Shown here: in pieces, positions 1-8,093 of the stretch
Position numbering within the stretch: the first letter of the stretch is position 1
Layout of the letters: each line of letters starts with the position of its first letter
Assembly (NCBI GenBank): GCA_036526195.1
Contig: DATCYZ010000085.1
Location: 1 to 11,220, forward strand
Direction: 5' to 3'
DNA length: 11,220 nucleotides
From: DATCYZ01 sp036526195
GTDB lineage: Bacteria; Pseudomonadota; Gammaproteobacteria; Burkholderiales; SG8-39
Notes under the pieces: model-generated
What the model saw: only the letters and a program-made list of their open reading frames with translations
What the model was told of the DNA's origin: nothing
The model's database searches: none
Made by a program: the position numbers and the translations under genes

Positions 1-336
1 ATCCTGGTGCCATTGCCAGACGTCGCCGTCGAAGGCCATCTTGCCGTTGACCTTGAAATGGTGCATGTACAGCTGTTCGCCGAGCAGCTGCTCCACCGGC
101 TTCACCATGCGCGGGTGCCGGCCGAGGCGCGCGAAGGGCGCGCTGTACAGGTGGGCGGCGAAATTGGTGCGCACCACGTCGCCGGTCTTCTCGCGCACGT
201 TCTCGGGCCGGCGCTGGGCGTAGAGCGCGGGCACCTCGGCGTTCAGCACCGCGATTTCCTGAGGGGTGAAGAGCGCGGGGAAGAACAGGTATCCCTCGCG
301 ATCGAACTGCGCGCATTGCTCGGGGGTGAGTTGCAT
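1..336 (-). CDS. Phytanoyl-CoA dioxygenase (PhyH) family protein, N-terminal part
   Basis: Non-haem Fe(II)/2-oxoglutarate-dependent dioxygenase of the PhyH / ectoine-hydroxylase-like family. The first 112 residues are present and the gene runs off the left edge, so the 3' part is missing. The N-terminus has the usual family opening (FDREGYLFFP, residues 11-20). The visible part ends exactly at WQWHQD (107-112), in which H110 and D112 form the HxD half of the iron-binding facial triad; the distal histidine and the 2-oxoglutarate-binding arginine lie outside the window. The ATG at 334-336 is supported by a GGAGG Shine-Dalgarno (343-347 on the plus strand) six bases upstream. It is divergent from the hydrolase-like gene at 452. 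The family hydroxylates substrates ranging from phytanoyl-CoA to ectoine, proline and small metabolites, so the substrate cannot be named. Family assignment is firm; the specific function is open. Confidence 0.85.
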   Translation of the reverse strand, partial: MQLTPEQCAQFDREGYLFFPALFTPQEIAVLNAEVPALYAQRRPENVREKTGDVVRTNFAAHLYSAPFARLGRHPRMVKPVEQLLGEQLYMHHFKVNGKMAFDGDVWQWHQD

Positions 337-391
337 CGGCGGCCTCCGGGGGCCGGGCCATAAGCGGTTTCGCAGGCCCGTATTGATGAAT

Positions 392-420
392 CTTTTAGCG
401 CAGCCCCGCCCGATCTGCAA
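392..420 (-). promoter_or_regulatory. Candidate sigma70 promoter for the PhyH-family gene
   Basis: Read on the minus strand, a -35-like TTGCAG (plus coordinates 415-420) and a -10-like TAAAAG (392-397) are separated by 17 bases. The predicted transcription start is near 385, giving a leader of about 50 bases before the ATG at 336. The match is 3/6 for the -35 and 4/6 for the -10, so this is a plausible but weak call in the 115-base divergent spacer (337-451). I saw no convincing promoter for the opposite direction. Confidence 0.3.
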
Positions 421-441
421 CCATGCGGGAGGTTCGGAAAC

Positions 442-445
442 GGAG
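442..445 (+). promoter_or_regulatory. Ribosome binding site deciding the start of the DLH-like gene
   Basis: GGAG six bases upstream of ATG 452-454. It favours this start over the in-frame ATG at 266, which has no comparable site and would overlap the divergent PhyH-family gene. Confidence 0.6.
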
Positions 446-451
446 CATTCG

Positions 452-1342
452 ATGCGCTGGATGATGCTGTGCCTCGCGCTTGTCGCGGGGACTGCCGGGG
501 CCGAGGGGCCGTGGGTCTCCCGCGCGTATCCCCAGGACGCGCAGAAATGGTGGTGGGACCGCGACTGGTGGGAGGACGGCCGCCTGCCCGCCCACGCCAG
601 CCACCCGGTCATCACCCGGCCGAGCGCGTTTCGCAACGGCGACACCGAAGTGCCCGCCACCGTCTACCGCCCGCGCACCGAAGGCCGCTTTCCGGTGGTC
701 GTGTTCCTGCACGGCCGGCGCGGCGTCGACGAACTCACCCGCAAGCTGCCCTTGCGCATCGCGGCGCGCGGCTTCACGGTGCTCGCCCCGGACCTGTTCG
801 CGGGCCGCTTCATCGACCCCTACCCGATCCGCCACGACCCGGTGCTCGAAGCCGACGCCGCCGCGGCCGTCGACCATGCGCTGTCGCTGCCCGAGGCGGC
901 CGGCCAGTCGAAGACCTGCCTGCTCTCGCACACCCGCGGCGGCTACTACGCGCTGAAGGCCATGGTGACGCAGGGCCGCCTCGCGCGCAGCGCCTGCTAC
1001 GCCGCTTGGTACCCGCACTGGCAGGACCCGAATGCCCCCGAGCCGATGCAGGTCTACCAGTACGCCCCGGAGATCGACGCGCTCAACGTGCCGGTGCTGG
1101 TGTTCATCGGCGAGCACGAGCAATACCAGCGCACCCGGCCGATCCTCACCGGCATCGAATCGTTGCGCGCGAAGGGCCGCGAGGCGCGGCTGATCGTCTA
1201 TCCGGGGGTCGGACGCGGCTTCGATTTCCGTCCGCCGGAGGTGCGCACCTTCGCCGACGACCTCGCCACCCAGGATTCGCTGCGCCGCGCGAGCGATTTC
1301 GTGCAGCGCCACCTCGGCGCCGCCGCGCGCCCGCCGCAGTAG
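452..1342 (+). CDS. Secreted dienelactone-hydrolase-fold protein, probably catalytically altered
   Basis: A 296-residue alpha/beta-hydrolase of the dienelactone hydrolase (DLH) family. The start at 452 is chosen because GGAG (442-445) lies six bases upstream and the protein then opens with a signal peptide (about residues 1-17, cleavage after AGA). The longer in-frame start at 266 would bury this signal and overlap the divergent gene. A tryptophan-rich segment (residues 33-40, WWWDRDWW) precedes the hydrolase fold. The fold is recognisable from VVVFLHG (82-88), FTVLAPDLF (108-116), the nucleophile elbow (159-164), PVLVFIG (214-220) and the YPG..RGF segment (250-257). Where DLH enzymes have GxCxGG, this has SHTRGG, with Thr161 at the nucleophile position. 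Where they have GHGF it has GRGF, with Arg255 at the histidine position. The acid position appears to be Glu223. The role is unknown; it may be a non-enzymatic binding protein or an enzyme with different chemistry. It converges on ftsB, with four bases between the stop codons. Confidence 0.8.
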   Translation: MRWMMLCLALVAGTAGAEGPWVSRAYPQDAQKWWWDRDWWEDGRLPAHASHPVITRPSAFRNGDTEVPATVYRPRTEGRFPVVVFLHGRRGVDELTRKLPLRIAARGFTVLAPDLFAGRFIDPYPIRHDPVLEADAAAAVDHALSLPEAAGQSKTCLLSHTRGGYYALKAMVTQGRLARSACYAAWYPHWQDPNAPEPMQVYQYAPEIDALNVPVLVFIGEHEQYQRTRPILTGIESLRAKGREARLIVYPGVGRGFDFRPPEVRTFADDLATQDSLRRASDFVQRHLGAAARPPQ

Positions 1343-1346
1343 CGCC

Positions 1347-1694
1347 TCAGGGCTTTCCGGGCGCGGGCTTTTTCGCGGGCGCGGACGCGGCCGGCGCCGG
1401 CTTCGGCGCGGGCACCAGCGCGCCCGGCTCGACGATCTGGAAGAACACCTCGTCGCGCTTCACCAGCCCGAGCTCGAAGCGGGCGCGCTCCTCGACGGCG
1501 TCGAAGCCCTGCTTCAGGTCGCGCACCTCGGCGGCGAGTCCGGCGTTGCGTTGCGACAGGCGGCGGTTCTTCTCCACCTGCTCGGCGAGTTGGCGCTCGG
1601 CCTCCCAGACGCGCAGCCAGCCGCCCTTGCCGAACCACAGCGGGTACTGGATGAGGACGATGAGCAGCGCGAGGACGACGGCGAGGACACGCAT
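1347..1694 (-). CDS. ftsB: Cell division protein FtsB
   Basis: A 115-residue bitopic membrane protein that bridges FtsQ and FtsL in the divisome and helps activate septal peptidoglycan synthesis. Visible features are an N-terminal transmembrane helix (about residues 3-20), a periplasmic coiled coil rich in Glu/Gln/Arg (about 30-68), and the conserved region after the coil with ERARFELGLVKRDEVFFQIV (69-88). The last 25 residues are a Pro/Ala/Lys-rich tail of low complexity that is probably disordered. Length is at the upper end for the family because of this tail. It follows eno by 19 bases on the same strand, a common arrangement in proteobacteria that independently supports the assignment. 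A GGGAG lies about 11 bases before the ATG. It is the last gene of the block and converges on the DLH-like gene, with no obvious hairpin terminator between them. Confidence 0.93.
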   Translation of the reverse strand: MRVLAVVLALLIVLIQYPLWFGKGGWLRVWEAERQLAEQVEKNRRLSQRNAGLAAEVRDLKQGFDAVEERARFELGLVKRDEVFFQIVEPGALVPAPKPAPAASAPAKKPAPGKP

Positions 1695-1713
1695 GCCGGC
1701 GCCGTCTCCCGCG

Positions 1714-2997
1714 CTAGCGGACCTGGTAGAACGCGTCGCGGCCCGGGTAGGTCACCGAGTCGCCGAGGTCTTCCTCGATGCGCAGCAGCTGGTTGTACTT
1801 TGCGGTGCGGTCCGAGCGCGACAGCGACCCGGTCTTGATCTGCAGCGCGTTCATGCCGACGGCGATGTCGGCGATGGTGGTGTCCTCGGTCTCGCCGGAG
1901 CGGTGCGAGATCACCGAGGTGTAGCCGGAGCGCTTCGCCAGCTCGATCGCCGCGAAGGTCTCGGTAAGCGTGCCGATCTGGTTCACCTTGATCAGGATGG
2001 AGTTCGCCACGCCCTGCTGGATGCCTTCGCGCAGCAGGCGCACGTTGGTGACGAAGAGGTCGTCGCCGACCAGCTGCACCTTGCGGCCGAGCCGCTCGGT
2101 GAGCAGCTTCCAGCCGGCCCAGTCGTTCTCCGCCATGCCGTCCTCGATCGAGATGATCGGGAAGCGGTCCACCAGCTTCGCAAGGTAATCGACGAAGGCC
2201 TCGGGCGCAAGGCGCAGGCCCTCGGCGCCGAGCACGTAGGCGCCCTCGGCGAAGAACTCGGTGCTCGCGCAGTCGAGCGCCAGCATCACATCCTGGCCGG
2301 CGGTGTAGCCCGCCTTGTCGATCGCCTCGAGAATCAGCTCGATGGCCGCGGCATGGTTCGGCAGGCTGGGCGCGAAGCCGCCCTCGTCGCCCACCGCGGT
2401 CGACATGCCCTGCGCATGGATCAGTTTCTTCAGCGACTGGAAGACCTCGGCGCCGCAGCGCAGCGCCTCGCGGAAGCTCTGCGCGCCGACCGGCACCACC
2501 ATGAGTTCCTGCATGTCGAGGCTGTTGTTGGCGTGCGCCCCGCCGTTGATCACGTTCATCATCGGCACCGGCATCTGCATCGCCGCCGAGCCGCCGAAGT
2601 AGCGGTACAGCGGCAGCCCGGATTCCTCGGCCGCGGCCTTGGCCACCGCCATCGACACCGAGAGCATCGCGTTCGCGCCAAGGCGCGACTTGTTGTCGGT
2701 GCCGTCGAGGTCAACGAGGGTCCGGTCGATGAAGGCCTGCTCGGAGGCATCCAGGCCGATGATGGCCTCAGAGATCTCGGTGTTCACGTGCTCGACGGCC
2801 TTCAGCACGCCCTTGCCGCCGTAGCGGCGGGCATCGCCGTCGCGCAGTTCGATGGCTTCGCGGCTGCCGGTGGAGGCGCCCGAGGGCACGGCGGCGCGCC
2901 CCATGACGCCGGATTCGAGCAGCACGTCGGCTTCGACGGTGGGATTGCCGCGCGAATCGAGAATTTCGCGGGCGACGACGTCAACGATGGAGCTCAT
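1714..2997 (-). CDS. eno: Enolase (phosphopyruvate hydratase)
   Basis: Cytosolic glycolytic enzyme that interconverts 2-phosphoglycerate and phosphoenolpyruvate. The protein is 427 residues, the usual bacterial length. The start at 2997 (MSSIVDVVAREILDSRGNPT) matches the family N-terminus; a longer in-frame start 20 codons upstream would run into the end of kdsA. Magnesium ligands are seen at D242, E285 (in SIEDGMAE) and D312 (in GDDLFVTN). The catalytic base/acid residues are K337 (LIKVNQIGT) and E205 (VGDEGGFAP), and substrate-binding residues are H365-R366-S367 (SHRSGETED) and K388 (QIKTGS). All key residues are intact. It sits 25 bases downstream of kdsA, whose product uses the PEP that enolase makes, and 19 bases upstream of ftsB, so co-transcription is likely. 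The ribosome binding site before the ATG is weak. Confidence 0.98.
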   Translation of the reverse strand: MSSIVDVVAREILDSRGNPTVEADVLLESGVMGRAAVPSGASTGSREAIELRDGDARRYGGKGVLKAVEHVNTEISEAIIGLDASEQAFIDRTLVDLDGTDNKSRLGANAMLSVSMAVAKAAAEESGLPLYRYFGGSAAMQMPVPMMNVINGGAHANNSLDMQELMVVPVGAQSFREALRCGAEVFQSLKKLIHAQGMSTAVGDEGGFAPSLPNHAAAIELILEAIDKAGYTAGQDVMLALDCASTEFFAEGAYVLGAEGLRLAPEAFVDYLAKLVDRFPIISIEDGMAENDWAGWKLLTERLGRKVQLVGDDLFVTNVRLLREGIQQGVANSILIKVNQIGTLTETFAAIELAKRSGYTSVISHRSGETEDTTIADIAVGMNALQIKTGSLSRSDRTAKYNQLLRIEEDLGDSVTYPGRDAFYQVR

Positions 2998-3022
2998 GGG
3001 CGGGTCCCGTGTTCGGTCGAGG

Positions 3023-3889
3023 TCAGGGGGAAGGGTCTGCCAGCAGCGCCTCGGCAAAGCCGGCGCGCTTGGTGCAGCGATCGAGTTCCACCAGCGTTTC
3101 CAGCAGCGGCTGCATCAGCTTGAGCGGCCAGGCATTCGGCCCGTCGGACAGCGCCTTCGACGGATCCGGGTGGGTTTCCATGAACAGGCCGGCGATGCCC
3201 GCGGCGACCGCGGCCCGGGCGAGCACCGGGATGAACTCGCGCTGCCCGCCGGAGGCCGTGCCCTGCCCGCCGGGCAGCTGCACCGAGTGGGTGGCGTCGA
3301 ACACTACCGGGCAGGCGGTGTCGCGCAGGATGGCGAGCGAGCGCATGTCGGAGACCAGGTTGCCGTAGCCGAAGGCAAAGCCACGTTCGCAGACCATCAC
3401 GCCGTCGTCGGCCTTGCCGGCCTCGCGTGCGGCGGCCTTCGCCTTGTCGACCACGTTCTTCATCTCTTGCGGCGAGAGGAACTGGCCCTTCTTGATGTTC
3501 ACCGGCTTGCCGGTCGAGGCCGCGGCGCGGATGAAGTCGGTCTGCCGGCAGAGGAGGGCCGGCGTCTGCAGTACGTCGACCACCGCGGCGACCGTCGGCA
3601 CTTCTTCCGTCGTGTGCACGTCGGTGAGCACCGGCACCTTCAGCTGGCGGCGCACCTCGTCGAGGATGCGCAGGCCCTCTTCCATGCCGGGGCCGCGGAA
3701 CGAGGCACCGGAACTGCGGTTCGCCTTGTCGTAGGAAGACTTGAAGATGAAGGGCACGCAGAGCGCGGCGCAGATCTCCTTCAGCCGGCCCGCGGTGTCG
3801 AGCTGCAACTGCAGCGACTCCACGACGCAGGGCCCGGCGATGAGAAACAGCGGGCGATCGAGGCCGGCCTCGAACCCGCACAGCTTCAT
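3023..3889 (-). CDS. kdsA: 3-deoxy-D-manno-octulosonate 8-phosphate synthase, metallo class
   Basis: Condenses PEP with D-arabinose 5-phosphate to give KDO-8-phosphate, the first committed step of KDO synthesis for the lipopolysaccharide inner core; cytosolic. The protein is 288 residues, normal for the family. Substrate-binding segments are FKSSYDKANRSS (49-60), RGPGMEEG (65-72), TDVHTTEE (89-96), RQTDFI (115-120) and KKGQFLSP (133-140). Cys21 in IAGPCVVES, His201 in DATHSVQ, Glu238 in METHPDP and Asp249 in SDGPN correspond to the four ligands of metal-dependent KdsA such as the Aquifex enzyme. The E. coli-type non-metal enzyme has Asn in place of the Cys. By motif this is therefore the metal-dependent class; which metal is used is not visible. 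It lies 19 bases after pyrG and 25 bases before eno. Confidence 0.97.
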   Translation of the reverse strand: MKLCGFEAGLDRPLFLIAGPCVVESLQLQLDTAGRLKEICAALCVPFIFKSSYDKANRSSGASFRGPGMEEGLRILDEVRRQLKVPVLTDVHTTEEVPTVAAVVDVLQTPALLCRQTDFIRAAASTGKPVNIKKGQFLSPQEMKNVVDKAKAAAREAGKADDGVMVCERGFAFGYGNLVSDMRSLAILRDTACPVVFDATHSVQLPGGQGTASGGQREFIPVLARAAVAAGIAGLFMETHPDPSKALSDGPNAWPLKLMQPLLETLVELDRCTKRAGFAEALLADPSP

Positions 3890-3908
3890 GACGGCGCGCC
3901 GCCGCGGC

Positions 3909-5570
<1,662 letters not shown>

Positions 5571-5596
5571 CGACCCGAGCGGTCCACGGATGGAGA

Positions 5597-5625
5597 AGTT
5601 TACACGCAGTCCGCGACCCCCACAA
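5597..5625 (-). promoter_or_regulatory. Candidate sigma70 promoter for pyrG-kdsA-eno-ftsB
   Basis: On the minus strand, TTGTGG (plus coordinates 5620-5625) and TAAACT (5597-5602) are separated by exactly 17 bases. Matches are 3/6 and 4/6. The predicted transcription start is near 5590, about 20 bases before the pyrG ATG. The start-proximal leader is too short for a large attenuator, although the pyrG initially transcribed region could matter for pyrimidine-dependent control in some bacteria. Position and spacing make this the best promoter candidate for the block. Confidence 0.4.
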
Positions 5626-5642
5626 ACGCAGCGTCGCGGAAC

Positions 5643-5660
5643 GGGCCGTTCAGCCGGCCC
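5643..5660 (-). terminator. GC-rich hairpin directly after the acetoacetyl-CoA synthetase stop
   Basis: A perfect 6-bp stem, GGGCCG/CGGCCC, with a 6-base loop, lies immediately next to the stop codon (5661-5663) on the transcribed strand. No U-tract follows, so it is not a standard intrinsic terminator. It may protect the 3' end or mark a Rho-dependent end before the pyrG promoter. The rest of the 90-base spacer (5571-5660) holds only the pyrG promoter candidate. Confidence 0.3.
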
Positions 5661-7607
5661 TCAATCCGCCGCCAGTTCGGGCCGGTCGCGAAACAGCTCG
5701 AGCGCCTCGGGATTGGCGAGCGCCTCGAGGTTCTTCACCGCCTTGCCGTGCACCACGTCGCGCACCGCGAGTTCGACGATCTTGCCGCTCTTGGTGCGCG
5801 GGATGTCGGCGACCTGCACCACCTTGTCGGGCACGTGGCGCGGCGTGGTGTTGTCGCGGATCCGGCCGCGGATGCGCGAAATCAGGGCCTTGTCGAGCGT
5901 CAGGCCCTCGCGCAGCTTGACGAACAGCACCACGCGCACGTCGCCGCGCCAGTCCTGGCCGATGACGATGGCCTCCACCACCTCGTCGAGCTGCTCGACC
6001 TGCCGATAGATCTCGGCGGTGCCGATACGCACCCCGCCGGGATTGAGCACCGCGTCCGAGCGGCCGTAGATGACCATGCCGCCGTGCGCGGTCCGTTCGC
6101 ACCAGTCGCCATGGCGCCAGGTGCCGGGAAACTGCTCGAAGTAGGCGGCGCGGTACTTTTCGCCGTCCGGGTCGTTCCAGAAGCCCACCGGCATCGAGGG
6201 AAACGGCACGGTGCAGACCAGTTCGCCCTTCTCGCCGGGCGGCAGCGCGCGTCCGGTCTCGTCCCAGACTTCCACCGCCATGCCCAGGCCCGGCGCCTGG
6301 ATCTCGCCGCGCCAGACCGGGCCGGTTGGATTGCCGAGCACGAAGCAGGAGACGATGTCGGTGCCGCCGGAGATCGACGACAGGCAGACATCGGCCTTGA
6401 TCGAGGCGTAGACGTAATCGAAGCCCTCGGCCATCAGCGGCGAGCCGGTGGAGAGGATCGTCCGCAGTGCGGCCAGACTGTGGGTCTGCTTCGGCTTCAG
6501 GCCGACCTTGGCCACAGCGTCGATGAACTTTGCCGAGGTGCCGAGGTGCGTCATGCCCTCGGCATCGGCAAAATCGAACACCACGCGGCCGCGCGAGACG
6601 AAGGGCGAGCCGTCATAGAGCAGCAGTGTGGCCCCGCTCGCCAGGCCGGAGACCAGCCAGTTCCACATCATCCAGCCCAGCGTCGTGAAATAGAACATCC
6701 GGTCGCCAGGACGCACGTCCGATTGCAGCTGGTGCTCCTTCAGGTGCTGCAGCAGTGTGCCGCCGGTGCCGTGCACGATGCATTTCGGCACCCCGGTGGT
6801 GCCCGAGGAGAACAGGATGTAGAGCGGGTGGTCGAAGGGCACCTGCTCGAACGCGATCGCGCGCGCGGCGAAGGGCGCGATGAAGGCCTCGAGCGACACC
6901 CCGCCGCGCACCGTGGCCGGATCGCCGCCGCCCACGCCCGGACCGTAGGGCATCACCACGCAGCGAACCACCGAGGGCAGTTGCGCCACGATTTTCCCGG
7001 CCTTCTCCAGCGCGTCGAAGGCCTTGCCGCCGTACAGGTAGCCGTCGGCGCAGAAGAACACCTTCGGCTCGATCTGGCCGAAGCGGTCGAGCACGCCCTG
7101 CACGCCGAAATCCGGCGAGCAGGACGACCAGGTGGCGCCAAGGCTCGCGGTCGCGAGCGTCGCCGCGACAGATTCGGGCATGTTCGGCAGGTAGCCGGCG
7201 ACCCGGTCGCCGCGCTTCACCCCGGCGGCGGCGAGCGCCTGCGCGAGGCGCGACACCAGCGCATGCAGGTCGGCGCGGCTCAGGCGCCGGCGCACCCGAT
7301 CCTCGCCCCAGAACACCAGCGCGTCGCGGTCGTCCGCCTCGCCGAGCAGGTTCTCGGCGAAATTCAGGCGCGCGTCCGGGAACCATTTCGCCCCCGGCAT
7401 GCGATCCGCGTCCAGCAGCACGCGCGCGCCCTTCTCGCCGCGCACGCCGCAGAAGTCCCACACCCTGCTCCAGAACGCCGCGGGCTCGGTGATCGACCAG
7501 CGGTGCAGGCCTGCGTAATCGGCGTGGCTGCCCGCCTCCTTCATGAAACGCGCGAGGCGCGTGCCGGCCACGCGCGCCGGCGAGGGAGACCACAGCGGCG
7601 CGTTCAT
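5661..7607 (-). CDS. Acetoacetyl-CoA synthetase
   Basis: ATP-dependent acyl-CoA ligase of the ANL superfamily that activates acetoacetate to acetoacetyl-CoA through an acyl-AMP. It links ketone-body or polyhydroxybutyrate degradation to central metabolism; cytosolic. The protein is 648 residues, the normal length. The N-terminus has the acetyl-CoA-synthetase-type KWFPDARLNFAENLL (74-88). The P-loop-like core is SSGTTGVPK (267-275) followed by IVHGTGG (277-283) and TTLGWMMWNW (308-317), characteristic of this subgroup. SGGTDIVSCF (413-422) and YGRSDAVLNPGGVRIG (514-529) are the A5 and A8-type motifs. Lys609 in RTKSGKIVE is the catalytic lysine of adenylation, the site acetylated in related enzymes. 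The start at 7607 shares ATGA with the stop of the upstream thioesterase gene, so translation is probably coupled. The true substrate could be another short acyl chain; acetoacetate is the best family match. Confidence 0.92.
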   Translation of the reverse strand: MNAPLWSPSPARVAGTRLARFMKEAGSHADYAGLHRWSITEPAAFWSRVWDFCGVRGEKGARVLLDADRMPGAKWFPDARLNFAENLLGEADDRDALVFWGEDRVRRRLSRADLHALVSRLAQALAAAGVKRGDRVAGYLPNMPESVAATLATASLGATWSSCSPDFGVQGVLDRFGQIEPKVFFCADGYLYGGKAFDALEKAGKIVAQLPSVVRCVVMPYGPGVGGGDPATVRGGVSLEAFIAPFAARAIAFEQVPFDHPLYILFSSGTTGVPKCIVHGTGGTLLQHLKEHQLQSDVRPGDRMFYFTTLGWMMWNWLVSGLASGATLLLYDGSPFVSRGRVVFDFADAEGMTHLGTSAKFIDAVAKVGLKPKQTHSLAALRTILSTGSPLMAEGFDYVYASIKADVCLSSISGGTDIVSCFVLGNPTGPVWRGEIQAPGLGMAVEVWDETGRALPPGEKGELVCTVPFPSMPVGFWNDPDGEKYRAAYFEQFPGTWRHGDWCERTAHGGMVIYGRSDAVLNPGGVRIGTAEIYRQVEQLDEVVEAIVIGQDWRGDVRVVLFVKLREGLTLDKALISRIRGRIRDNTTPRHVPDKVVQVADIPRTKSGKIVELAVRDVVHGKAVKNLEALANPEALELFRDRPELAAD

Positions 7608-8050
7608 GTCCCGGCCTGCGCGGTCTCGAGCCGCGTGCGGATGCCTGCCGGGATGCGCACCGGCTTCTGTGTCTCCATGTCGATGAACACCACCACCGCG
7701 GCACCGTCGGCAAACGGCACCGGATCGTCGTCGACGCGCAACTCGTAGAAGGTCGGCACGCTCGAGCCGCCGGGCGCGCCGACGAAGAGCTTCACCTCCA
7801 CGGTGCCCGGGTAAGTCATCGGGCGGCGGTAGTTGCACGAGGCGTTGACGATGACGATACCGGTCGAACGCCAGGCCGATTCCTCGGGCACCAGCGCGTC
7901 GAACCAGCTGATGCGCGACTGCTCCATGTAGCGGAAGTAGGTGGTGTTGTTGACGTGGCCCATCGCGTCCATGTCGCCCCAGCGGATGGGAATGCGCTCG
8001 ACATGGGCGAGGCGAAGGCCTTCGGCAGCGGGAATCCGGGTCTGTTTCAT
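7604..8050 (-). CDS. Hot-dog-fold acyl-CoA thioesterase (4HBT family)
   Basis: A small acyl-CoA thioesterase, 148 residues, of the 4-hydroxybenzoyl-CoA thioesterase / YbgC-like family, which cleaves acyl-CoA to free acid and CoA in the cytosol. The family signature is RWGDMDAMGHVNNTTYFRYM (23-42); Asp28 is the probable catalytic residue by alignment with the D17 position of 4HBT. A second conserved part, SCNYRRPMTYPGTVEV (71-86), forms the following beta strands. The start at 8050 (MKQTRIPAAE) gives the normal family length; longer in-frame starts would run into the divergent ETF-QO coding sequence. It overlaps the downstream acetoacetyl-CoA synthetase by four bases, indicating one operon. 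The substrate is not determined; an acyl-CoA related to the synthetase is an inference from context only. The ribosome binding site is weak. Confidence 0.9.
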   Translation of the reverse strand: MKQTRIPAAEGLRLAHVERIPIRWGDMDAMGHVNNTTYFRYMEQSRISWFDALVPEESAWRSTGIVIVNASCNYRRPMTYPGTVEVKLFVGAPGGSSVPTFYELRVDDDPVPFADGAAVVVFIDMETQKPVRIPAGIRTRLETAQAGT

Positions 8051-8076
8051 GGGGCCTGCACCTGCGGGAAGGCGCC

Positions 8077-8086
8077 ATTCTATAAT
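8077..8086. promoter_or_regulatory. Overlapping divergent -10 elements in the thioesterase / ETF-QO spacer
   Basis: The ten bases ATTCTATAAT contain a perfect TATAAT on the plus strand (8081-8086) and TAGAAT on the minus strand (plus coordinates 8077-8082), sharing two bases. The plus box predicts a start near 8093, at the ETF-QO ATG. The minus box predicts a start near 8070, a leader of about 20 bases for the thioesterase. Neither has a good -35 at 16-18 bases: GCACCT for the plus box and TTCGCG for the minus box, each at 17-base spacing. The strongly AT-rich core in GC-rich DNA, located exactly between divergent genes, supports a promoter role. Confidence 0.45.
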
Positions 8087-8093
8087 CCGACGC

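Noticed and set aside
266..451. Longer start for the DLH-like protein at 266
   Set aside because: It would overlap the divergent PhyH-family gene and bury the signal peptide and ribosome binding site that fit the start at 452.
2998..3057. Longer start for enolase 20 codons upstream
   Set aside because: It would overlap the kdsA 3' end, and the extra residues do not match the conserved enolase N-terminus, which begins at MSSIVDV.
469..3123. An 884-residue plus-strand open frame across the DLH-like gene, ftsB and eno
   Set aside because: It is out of frame with the DLH-like gene and antisense to ftsB and eno. Low-complexity Arg/Pro/Ala composition with no motifs marks a GC-rich shadow frame.
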